This document shows positions 1 to 12,000 of a DNA stretch of 64,000 nt, piece by piece. Under the pieces are notes generated by a model. That model saw only the letters and a list, made by a program, of their open reading frames with translations. It searched no databases and had not been told where the DNA came from. The stretch is taken from positions 39,071,835-39,135,834 of the forward strand of contig OX439130.1 in assembly GCA_949318235.1 (NCBI GenBank), in the 5' to 3' direction. This DNA comes from Ecdyonurus torrentis (Eukaryota > Arthropoda > Insecta > Ephemeroptera > Heptageniidae). Within the stretch, counting starts at the first letter, position 1; every line of letters begins with the position of its first letter. The position numbers and the translations under genes were made by a program.

Positions 1-170
1 TGAGACATCAGCAAGAGACAATTATTGCCGTGTTTGCCGTGTGCCAAATTGTAACCAAGTGACTTCCTACATTGTTGTGACCATATTATGTTGTATGTAA
101 GAGTGTGTTCATTTGTTGTACATTGTTGTGTGTGTGGAAGATGATCAGAGTGTTGTATAATAAAACGTTT
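1..170 (+). other. Possible 3' UTR end of an upstream plus-strand gene
   Basis: An AATAAA signal sits at 159-164 after a GT-rich stretch, which is what the end of a plus-strand transcript entering from the left would look like. No coding frame can be identified: the longest open stretch, from position 2, runs about 30 codons and resembles nothing I know. If real, this gene would be tail-to-tail with DPAGT1. Confidence 0.3.
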
Positions 171-270
171 TAAAAAAATTATATTTTATCACTTTTTTTT
201 TCTTTTCCATATATTTTAAACCTTAAAAAAATCTAAAGTTAAAATTTTTAAATAATAATAACAAATTATT

Positions 271-308
<38 letters not shown>

Positions 309-1753
309 TATAAAATAATAAAATTATAGCAGAAGCAATATTACTGTATTATGTACTTGTTGATTAACTTTTTAAGTTATGAAAAAGGTAGCATTATGAT
401 CAAATTTTAATAAATATTTTTAACTAAATATGTTACGCAAAGTTTACAATTCAAAGCGAGCAAAGAAGTACTTATTTAAATGAGTATCAGTCATTAAACA
501 TGACAACAGTTTTGCAAAATAGTTTTTAATTTTTAACAATTAATTTAAAACATTAAACTATGTTTTTGTTATCAATGTTAGAACTATAAGCTACTTCATT
601 AAGACTACAAGGACAGGAGTGGACTTAAGACTCACAAGAAACTTTGAGAAAAAGCAAAGTATACACATACTATAGAATCAAACAAATACAATTTAAATAA
701 AAAAAAATCTAGGTAATAAGTTAGTTGCAGTTCAAGTTAAGTGTTGTTATATTAACAAATTATTTTAATCTACACCCAACAATTACAAAACTAAAAACTT
801 AAGCTTATTGCAATATTTAAACTTGATTGATGTTATGATTAAGCTTGTTCATAAAACTGTTACCTTGCCTTAAAAAATGTGCGATCCCATTTAAAAAGCA
901 TTAGGTGATCTACATTTTTTGTTATTCTAGAGCAAAAAAAAAAAAAAAAAAAAAAAGTTGTGAACAAGCAATTATTGTAACATTACGTCACTATACAACA
1001 AACACAACCAGGAAAGAATATGTAAATTAAATAGGCAAAATAACGTATTAAAAATTGTTTATTCTAATACTATTTTCCTCAATAACATAATATTTTTGAG
1101 GAATTTACTTCTCCAATGAGAAAACTTTTTTTTTTAAATTTAGCCAATCAATGAATAGTATACAAATAAAATAAAAATGAAAACAATAAAGATTATATTA
1201 TAAATGCTATAAAATTTTTAAAATTAAAGCTTTTTTTTTTTAACATTAGTTGCACAATATTTTTAATATAAAACATTAAATAATAAAGCAATAATTTTTC
1301 GGCAAAAAATTTACTCATAACTTTTTTAAAACCATTGTCAAATGTAAAAAAAAAAAAAACATGTTACATTAAAGTGATATGATTTACCTAATATTAAAAA
1401 AAAAAAAAAAAAAAAAAATACAAAGAATACAAAGAATAAAAACATAATAATATTATTTATTGTAAAGAATTATTGATGGCATATTATTTTTCCCTGCAAA
1501 CTAAAACTTGAACACATAATAAACAAAAGATATTTACAAAATAGGCAGAGAAGGAATGCCTGAAAGTTGACAAGATCTTTGGTTTGTTTCACAACTTGAC
1601 ACACAATATGTCACTCACTACTTTTTAGAATTAGGTCCTAGGTACCTTCTAGACAATCACACTTAACAGGAATTTTTACTAGAAAAACACTGAAATAAAT
1701 TTTATAGAAGAAGAAGAAGAAGAAAAAAAAAAAAAAAAAAAAAAAAAAAGAAG

Positions 1754-1860
1754 TGTACACTCCTCCTGAATATATTTGACCGAAGCGTTAGTCTCTCCAA
1801 ATGTTAAATATATGGGGAAACTTTAACGCAAGCGGTCAGATTTATTCGGGATGAGTATAC
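1754..1860. mobile_element. Short foldback (MITE-like) element
   Basis: The left arm (GTGTACACTCCTCCTGAATA, then TATTTGACCG) is the imperfect inverse of the right arm (CGGTCAGATTTATTCGGGA, then TGAGTATAC). The two arms make nearly the whole 107 bp element. It lies after a poly-A tract. No clear target duplication was found. Confidence 0.5.
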
Positions 1861-2128
1861 TAGCAACTTTGAGAATTTATATTATTTATTTGGGTTACAT
1901 TGAAGCAGGATCAGATTGGCTACATAGTTAAAGGCCAGATTGGCAATTTAGGCATAGGGAACCACTTTTAGACCAGTTATGCTTCTTGACCAACCCAAAA
2001 GGGTTATAACTGCCGTTCATGGAGCCAAAAACCTAAGGGATCAGTCGGTATTTGACGACTTATGGATTAACCTCATGTGACAAAACTTTTCTTTTTTTCT
2101 TCTTCTTCAAATTTTCAACATAATGTAT

Positions 2129-2306
2129 GTATTGCCTTCAAAAGCATGTGTACTAAATTTCAAATCAATTTGTTCATTGTGGTTATGTGGTACAAAATAG
2201 CATGTGAAATATAGGAAGCTCTGTGCTCAGCATGTAATTTTTTTCCCACATAACCGATGAACGAACTGATTTGAAATTTGGTAAACATGCTATTGAAGGC
2301 AATGCA
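2129..2306. mobile_element. Foldback (MITE-like) element, about 178 bp
   Basis: The left arm, from TGTATTGCCTTCAAAAGCAT through ATTTCAAATCA to GGTTATGTGG, is matched in inverse by CCACATAACC, TGATTTGAAAT and CATGCTATTGAAGGCAATGC on the right. The arms are about 60 bp, imperfect, with a short loop. There is no coding content. Confidence 0.6.
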
Positions 2307-2342
2307 AATTTATGCTAAAAAATATAATAATAATAACAACCC

Positions 2343-2394
<52 letters not shown>

Positions 2395-3002
2395 TTTTCA
2401 CATTTTAGTTACAGTAATCTTATAGCCAATCCTACTCAGCAAAGAGAATTCATTTCTGTGACAAAAAAAGAATGGTACACAAGCTACTTTACAACAATTT
2501 TCTGCAGGTTTACATTCATGTTCAGTGTACAAGTTTGTAAGTATAGTACGTATCATAGTACTATTTTATACTAGGACCTCATTCACACACATCTCCCACA
2601 TTAGACACAACTGGGGAGGCGTAACCTCAGTTAAAATTGTGAATATATATTTGTTTTTGTATAATTTTTATATTAGCATAAGTTAATTTATTTGCACATT
2701 ATGAGCATCAAATGATATTAGCTTAGCTTGTACTGTTACACAGTTGTGATGTAATCCGTTTTTTTTTTTTTTTTTAATTTTTAGTTTTTAGCAATTAGCT
2801 AACAATTATGTGATGTTATATATCTAGTTATGAGGAACAATTTAGTTTAAAACGTTTTCTTATGGCTATAAGTGCTTATTCTTGGTTTACTGACCAATAC
2901 ATTCACAATCTCAACTGAGGCTGAAGACTTGATGACTGGTAGGTAAAGTTTAGTTAATATCAGTCTAGACTAGCAACACACACTCACAGGACTCACGTGA
3001 TG

Positions 3003-4762
3003 TCACACATCATAGAACAGCGATGCTAGTGGATAGCGAATGCAGAACGCAAGTAATGACCCTGCAACCTGAAACATACAATAAAACACGAGCTTAATTT
3101 TGAGAACAGTTATTGATAATCATACACTTTTTTTATTATTATTATTTATGGTAATTTAAACAGTACATACATATTTTAATATGTGTTGAACTTGGAGAAT
3201 ATATAGGAATATAGCAACATGCAGATTGCTACAAAATAATTTTTTAGATTTGAAAAGTGACAAGTCTTCGTAAAAAACAACTACAATAAAATAAAAACTG
3301 GCACAGAAATATCTAGCTGAGACTGATTTGTGAGACCATAAAGCTATTTTGCGCCTTTCTATACTTTCCATCTTTATTGAACTTTATGTCTAACTTATGC
3401 TATACAGAGAAAGAGAGGGGGAGGGGAGGAGAGCAAGAAAAACTTTGGTGCAAATAAGGAATGTTGAGTGTGTAATTAAAGAATGTTTATAGACAATTGA
3501 ATGACACAAAAGTCTGTAATTAATAGGAAACAAGACACCCACACCCTTACTATCGTCTTCCTTTAATAACGCGTAACATAATTTTCTATATTAACAAGCT
3601 TAATTTTGAACAAAGGGCGGCAATAATTTTTGCAGACAAAAATTCTCATAAAATTTTAACTATAAAGTACTAATATAGTGTAGACCAGAAAATAATTAAT
3701 GATAATAGATACTTACAATATTACGTTCACAAACTTATCTGTCTTTACTAAATTCATGTTTTAATTTATGTTGGTTTTGAGTCATATTATCTTGTAGATA
3801 TAAGACAACAAAAGAAAGGGATGGCCTACCTGAATGAGCAGCAGAGTGGAGGTGAGAGTTTCCTCATGAGTTGGTCCTCGCCACAATAACACCAGGTTGA
3901 TCAGGGTCAAGTTATTGACCTCTAATCTATCACCCTTCTCCTGCAAATGTACCAGCTTGAGTGTGTGCAGGACTCGCAAGCCAATCATCGTCAAGACGTT
4001 CAAGTCTGAGGGCTTCATCTCTACCACACTCATCTCAAGCAAGCCTGTTGCCACGTTTAGTCTGAAACACATGCATATTATTATTTATACTTTTTATATT
4101 ATATTTGGCGAGAACATTTTATATATGAAATACTATTATTTTAAGTTTAAAACTAATAGTCTTGATTCTAAATTGAATAAAAAAATTACGAGATAGAGGG
4201 ATATATTACCTTGGCATGCGGTGTCGAGGACAAGGAACGAGTCGGAAGAGTTGTGGCACAGAGTAGAGGAAGTTGAAGACCTGGGGCAGGAAGAACAATA
4301 GCATGGTCTTGCTAAAGTGACCCAGGATGCCAACCACAGCAAACGTCATGCCAGAGAAATAGCAGAATGTATCACCAACGAACACGCGGGAGGGGTACCT
4401 GAAAACAACAAACACATGCTCATTTTAAATGCCACTAATAAATATAGTAATCACAGCAGTTTTTTTTTATATATTATATTGTGTTTTGAACTAAGCTGGT
4501 AACAGAAAATATCATTTATACAAAACATACATGTAAAGGAAAAATATAACTAAAAACAATTTTTTGTTCAGTGTACAAAACTTATCTAAAATGTTGCTTT
4601 GAGTATACAATTTAGGATATTTCGATTAAAAATTGAAGTATCCCAATTTCCAACCAATTATTTTGAGAGATGTGAAAAAATTAAAAATTTAGTTAAAAAT
4701 ATTTGATTTTAAAAGAATATTACAATAAAATATAAATACAATTAAAATAAATACAATACTAG

Positions 4763-4795
<33 letters not shown>

Positions 4796-7700
4796 ATTAC
4801 AAATTGTAAATGTTTGACGGCATTATTTCCCCCTCGCTCAAAAATTTACTATGATAATTTAAATATTGCAAGCAAGAAGTGTGAGCAAGATGTGTTGTTG
4901 ATTTAGACTGTGCAAATGACGCACGATTATTTTAATATTAAAGACAAGAATTAATTAAAACATTTTACTCATTCCAAATTAAAATTTCTAGTAGATGAAG
5001 TGGGGAAGAGGGAGGAGGGGAATTAATTAAGAAGGCAGTATTAAAATTCTTCCATATATTTTACTCATTGGATTAAGGCCATTCTTGTAGTGAATACTGA
5101 ACCAAGATGATGGTAATATTTTACTAGGGTTATAAGCGCAAGCCATGGGCCGCGGACGAAATAGTTCGGTCAGCAGTTTCATTTTTCTTTTGTAAGAAAG
5201 TGATGTTAATTAAGAAGCGGTGAACTGTCAACTGACAAGAGATTATGGGACAGTGTTTTTAACAGTTAATACTGTATAAGTATATTGAAAGGCAATAGTC
5301 GAGCAGTTAAGCAATAGACGAGGATGAGAGATTTCTGTGGTGTTTTCATCTAAGTCCCTATAATATACCAAGTACTCTAAGCAACAATAATGTGTTTTTT
5401 TTACGGACCTCAATTTTCACGAAGAATAATACTAGCAGAGAATTGGTGAAATTTAAAACATCAGTCAAGCTGCATAAGGCTAAGTTTTTACACTTTTTTT
5501 TTTTTTTTTTTTTTTAACATTTTTAATAAATATACTTATACATATTTAGACGCACTAAATTAAAAAGAAAAAATTGATGTGCCAGATAGAACATACCATA
5601 TTTTTTCCTTATATAACATTAGACGCATTGAAATGCATATAAAAATAAAGATTAAAAATTATGTTTATCTAACAAGATAATAAATTATGAATTATGATGT
5701 TCGTCTCAACGTGTGTCGTGCTACCAATGGGGAGCATGTGGAGAGGCCTTGAGGTAATGTTTCAGAAAACTCGAGTGAGACCTTACAAATTTTGAATCTG
5801 TATGTGTTTTTTCAGATGATGCAAGCGTTAAAAGGTGCAAATCGGACGTCAATTTTCTCTTTTTTTTGCGGTTTTTGATGCAGCAAGATTAATAATCATC
5901 TGATTGCATTTATGTTTTGGTTTTCAAAATTTTCATAATTCAAGCTTTAATTTGATGTATAAAAAGTTTAATTTACGTTGAGTCTTATGTGTTTTATTAA
6001 CGTCTAAACACCCTCAGAGACTTTATGGATACCCTGTATATAAATAATATAATAATAAGAGGGTTGAAGACTGCGTGTTTTGGAACTACAACATGCTCTC
6101 ATCTATCTGCAATATCGAAAGTACCCCCTGAATATGAACTGAATTTGAGTCCGGATGTGCTAAGTCTGTGATCATTACGGATTTTTCATAATATTTCAGC
6201 ATAGGAAACTCGGTTTGTATTTTAAACATTATACTAAATTATATTTATTTAATTCATTGGCAATTCTCGTGTTGATAAATGTTTTTATGCAGGCAATTTT
6301 TGAAATAGAAATTACGTATTTCAATAAGTAATGCAACTTATTGTACGTTTTACTGCAGAGTTGATATTAAATTAGTAGCAATAACACCGGCACCAGACGT
6401 TAGCCCCTGGTAGCATGCAACACGCACTGCATACACGCACGAAAAGTTGCGTGCTTGCAGGCGCTAAGCAGACGGACAACTTTTTTTTTTTGTTGGCAAA
6501 GATTTTCTGCACTAGTGCGTGTTTGCGTGTCACCAATAAATATTTTAATACTCTGTTTATTTTTTTCTATTGCAAACAACCTTTTAAGCATGCCAAGATG
6601 TAGTAAATTTTATTTTCAAAATAAATGTACTTAAAAATAATTAATAAAAAGGTGGTGAATTGGGACGTTAAATCTTTGTCATGTTAATTATCGTGAAATG
6701 ACAATAGACAATGCCATTGTGTCCACTGTGTCCGGTCTGATTGTGCGCTAATTGTGTAAACAAATGGTTAGTGGGTGGTTGTGCAGGCAGCAGGGAGTGG
6801 TGAATCGATGTGGAGGTGAGGCGCAGACTCCGGGATGACCTTGGGAGGGGGAGGGGGGAGATACGCGTGCAGCAGCTGTTTCCCCTCCCCTTCCCCTGCG
6901 CCCCTCCACCACTCCCTGCTCGCTTTGCTGGTATGCCGAGTGAGCGAGTGTCTAGCTACAGTCTAGATATCATCGCCGACATCACATCTTTACGCAATTA
7001 CCGGACGTCTGGGTAAGTATTCATAATTTCACCCCTCGAAATCTCTCTTGTCTGACTCTAAACATCATCTACGTTGAAGGTTCAAGGAAAGGTAGACGAG
7101 ATATTGAAAATTACGCATTAAATATTCATCAAATTACCTTGCAAAAAAAACAGGGTGGGGCTATAAATATTTTTTTTCGTCAGAATTTTATAATTGTTTT
7201 ACATGACAGTTAAGGATCTGAATTTTATATTACTGAGCTAATGCATAGTACTGTGAAGAACACTAAAAGACAGATTTTACCAATTAAAAGTTGAATTTCA
7301 AATTGGAAATACACATTTGTTTACATTTAATAAATATAACCTACACATAGCTTGGATGTCATGTTTATACAATAGTCAAATAAATAAATAATAAAAACAT
7401 GCAAATTTACAGAAAATCTTATTAGACTATATAAATAATTATAAAATGAAAGAAATTGCAAGGAAAAACAATTCTGTGTGAGTGTTATTGCAATTACCAT
7501 GGTAATAGGTCACTGGTCTTCGACCAACGTGTGTTTAAAAACAAAAAGTACTGATTTCTCAGAGGAAAAAGAACTGGCAAATTTTATTCTTGGAGATAAC
7601 GAGTATTTTTTTGTTTAAATAATAAGAAACATCACCTCTAACCAAATAACTAGTATTATGTTATTATTCCTCAGGATAAGGATGGAGTGACAATGCAATT

Positions 7701-9045
7701 TCAAGATGCGCCTTGGCTTACGCTGCTACGCACTATGGATATTACTAGCAGCCCAAATCATCTTCACGTTCTACTACATCTTAGTGACCGCGCCCTTCAC
7801 ACGAGAGCCTGCTAACGTACGCTCATGGTCCGCCATTAGCTTTGTGCAGCAACCAGAAGTGAGCTCACGCCACAACAGACCCAGCTCTGACTACCTCGCC
7901 ACTCCAGTCTATTTGAGCACTCTACAATTAGACAGGAGAAAATACTTCAGCAAGGTCAATACAAGTGAGTGCTTTACCCCAGGCACGGACATCAGGTTCT
8001 CTCGTAGGTTCTCCCGCTGTCAGTGCCTGCCAGGATGGCATGGGGTCGACTGTGGTCTACCAGAGGTTATGTGGAGGGCATTCATTGCCGCAAGACACAA
8101 AGATTCACCTCAGCGAAGAGAAAAACCAAGAAGAATTGTGAGCTGCATTGTCTCAAAAACTGCGTCAATTCTGACTGAAATTTTTGTACAGGAATTATCA
8201 AATGTTGTAGATTTATTTATTATAGCCAATATTCATGTCAATCAAAGTTTAGAAATACCTAAATATATTAAAAATAAAATTTTAGTTGTAAATTTAAATG
8301 TTAATGAAGAATTTTCATGGTTAGATACAAGAAAATTAACACCAGATTTAAAATATGATGATTTAATATTGTTTATGTCAGATGAACAAATTCCTAATCC
8401 AAAAGCATTATTATTTTTTAAATTATATGATGGTTGGCCTCAACCTATTGCATTTAGACTACGTTGGTCTGTATATGGGTTTTTCTGGCAACATCCGAAG
8501 AGAACTACATTAGGTGGAGTGGCAAGCACTGCTGGTGTTCTTGCTAAACAATATCTTGACAATTACAACAAGATTAAGACTTCAGCGATAATGCAGCTTA
8601 TGGTGGGAGATCTGAACCACTTCGGAGGCTGGCAGTGCAGCTGGTGTCTCCAGTCTCCTCAGGATATCATAACAAAGCTACAGATTGTCAAGCCAACAGA
8701 CTGGGATGTGTCAGGACATAAGGTGGACACTTCATACATAGAAGAGCTTATAGGCAATGGACTGTGGGTGGACGGCAAAACACAACTCTTACGTACCAGC
8801 CAGTCAAGAGACAACTATTTTGCTCCCACTTGTGTTCTTAATAATTCAGAGAAATATGATTTCTTATTGCAAAATATTTATCTCAATCTTGATTACTAAA
8901 ATTAAGAATTTCAATCAGGATGAAAATGGCAAATATTAAAAAATATTATAAATAATATCTAAACTCCAATTTTTCTTCAAATAAAAGGCAACTATAATCG
9001 TATTTAATACTCAAATTGAATTATGTGTACCTATCATGACTATTA

Positions 9046-9088
<43 letters not shown>

Positions 9089-12000
9089 GTAAAGATTGCA
9101 ATAAAGGCTAGAAAAAGCAGTGATGAAAAATGTCTGACATATTGAAAATATACATGACATGAGTAATATGTCGAATGTCATTATTTTTTTAATGGCAGTA
9201 GCCTTTTTTCAATTTTAACTTAAATACTATATTAGCAATAATAATATTAAACTTTTTCTGGCCATTAAGACATTAAGCCATTTTTCTCATGTTTGTATTA
9301 AACTTCAATTGATACTTGCCATTTGTTTGTGACTGCTGAGGGCCACATTTCAAGTCTGTGATAGCTGGTACGTTTTTGTCATGTAAGCTGTGATACAATA
9401 CACAAGCAATAGCAGAATTACTGCAAGGAAAAGGATATTTAGATAGACTGATTGTAAGATATTGTAAAGAAAGGAATAGGGAGCCAATATTGTACTAGAT
9501 TGTGCAAGCAGAAGTGAAAAGAAAAGTAGAAAAGATTTGTTCAAAAGACTGTGATCTTTAAAAAAAAAAAAAAAAAAAAAGAACTATATATTAATGGAAT
9601 ATTTTTCAAATTATGGACTTTGTAGAGTTGGAAATGAAGCAACGAAGACTTGTGATGGAATTGATTTTTTTTTCTTGTTGAAATATGGACTGAAGTGTGA
9701 TGTTGATGGACTGTAATTAAATGTTGTCTTTCTAACTTTGGACTGCAATGATTTTTCTAAAATATTCATCACTTAATTTTATTATTATTATAATTTTGTG
9801 TGTAACTAAATGATACGTGCATTTATTTTTTATGCTTTTCATTATAATTATGACAATTTTATACTTATTATTGAACCCTTTCTGTATTTTGTGAACAATT
9901 TACTGCAGCACAACTAACAATTAGCCAGTACTGAAATCTGGGAGTGGATTACAGGTTCAGTAATTGCTGTGTGTTTTACTTGACTTAACTTATGTCACAA
10001 TTGTGTATGTACTGTACATTATTACTATTTTTTTTTCTGTAAATAAATAAATATACTCAAACTATCAATCTCAATATTCTTTGAATTGAACTTCACATCA
10101 AATAAACAATTCTTGTTCAAAATATAATATCAGCATTATATTAATACTGTACTTTGAAATTTAAACTAACATAGCTCATAACTAGAGAGCGGAAAAATAG
10201 TCTCTTTTTTCATCAAAATAGTCTTCAAAATTGAAAAATAGTCTAAAAATAGTCTCTAAAAATATTAAAATAGTCTTTAAAATTTATATAGCTCATTAGT
10301 GACTTTATTTATTAGTATAACATGTCGGAATTTATCTGTTTTCTTAATAGTCTCTAAGAGAGTGCATCAAAAAAAAAAAAAAGTATGTTCTTGAGTCTTA
10401 AAATTTTACATCGGTCTAAAATTACATTGTCTAAATAATAAAAAAAAAAAAAAATCTTCAGAGACCACTAAAAACATGATTTTTTTTTTTAAGGCGTATT
10501 GTAAACACAAAATAAAGAAGATTTGGTACTTAAAAATTTAATTATGTGAAATACGATAAAATATATAAGTTTATTGCACTTTAAAGATAACATGTAAATT
10601 GTTAATTCAAATTTGAGTGTAAAATTGTAGTCAAATAAGAAACCTATTTTTAAATTAAAATTATTTTTGAATTAAAACTTTTTTCGGAACAAAATATATA
10701 TATATATTTTAAATTTACTCGATGTTATTTGAAAATTTTAGTGTTCCAACAAAACATGTTGGAAATAAATAATGTAAAAAAAATTATTGTGGAAATATAG
10801 TTCACTTTTAGCGATTTCCGGTCCAAGTCGGTCACGTTCTACGTTAATTTTACGCTATTTTTGTCAGAAATATTGAAAAAAGGCAAAATAGTCTGAAAAG
10901 TCGGGAAAGTCTAAAATAGTCTCGGAGACTAAAATAGTCGCTAAATAGTCTTTTTTATATTTTGTATATAGGCTTGAAATCGTGTGAATCGTGGACATTT
11001 TTAGTAAAACCCCTAATAGTCTCAATATTGACAATAGTCTAAAGACTATTTTTCCGCTCTCTACTCATAACCATGAAAGCTCATTGGTCTATCTGAAGCT
11101 CATTTTATCATGTATCTGTTTTTATTTCATTTACTTGCAAATTTATAAATTTGAAAGAAAAGGATAGGAGAAACCAGCAATGGCCTTACCATAATGAAGA
11201 GAGTCCCATAGTGTGGTAAAAATCTTGCTAGCATATGGCTATAACAAACTAACTAACACATATTGGATAGCCTTTGACACTATACTCCAAGAGAAACATA
11301 GTGTGTTTAGCCTTTGCCAGTCCTTACAGACTCAGAAAGAATAAACCATGAAGGCTATGTAGGTTCTTTCTTAGGCTGACCAGACATCCCAATTTTTCCG
11401 GGACAATACCAATTTTGACACCTTGTCCTGGCTAAAAATTGAAATGTCCCGATATCTCATGAAGGGCAAAAAATAAAAATAAAAATAAAAAATCTATAAA
11501 ACACACACACACATATATGATTTATTTTAATATAAAAAAATCGTGATTTATCAATAACTATATCAATTAATAGCAGAGGTTAAAATCTTTTGCAAGATAA
11601 ATCAAAATTTAAAAAACCATTCTGTAATCGTTTTTCTTCACTTTAATGAAATTTCTTTTTTTTTTCTTTTTCTTTGCTAAACCTTATTTTGTGTGTAACT
11701 ACGTAAATGATACGTGCATTAATTTTTCAGTTAGTAATACAATCACACAAAATAATAATAATAATAATAATGTTATTATTTATTAACATTACAATTTTTG
11801 GAGCTAATTTTAATGACTGTTCGTAACAAAAAAAAAAAAAAAAAAAAAAAAAGTGGATGACTATAAATTTTTCTACAGAAAAATTATTTTTTAGATTTTT
11901 TTTTCAATAATAGCCATTTGAAAAACAATGAAAATACACTTAAAAATCGGGGACCACGCCCCCGTTTAAGACAAATTTTTGCCTCCGGCGGGGCCCCCTC

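Larger units (their letters stand above)
171..2680. other. Non-coding AT-rich stretch downstream of DPAGT1
   Basis: No gene is visible. The stretch holds poly-A tracts (for example 2347-2390, 44 A in a row) and two small foldback elements, listed separately. The poly-lysine reading frame over the A tract is a repeat artefact. A TTTATT at 2687-2692, read as AATAAA on the minus strand, is a plausible DPAGT1 polyadenylation signal about 310 bases after its stop codon. Confidence 0.6.

Noticed and set aside
2278..2574. 98-codon frame with a poly-lysine run
   Set aside because: It is a translation of a 44-base poly-A tract plus flanking AT-rich DNA; no homology and no splice context.
6810..7016. 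68-codon frame before MGAT3 as an N-terminal extension
   Set aside because: After splicing at GG|GTAAGT to the acceptor before 7675 the frame hits a stop within a few codons, so it is more likely 5' UTR.
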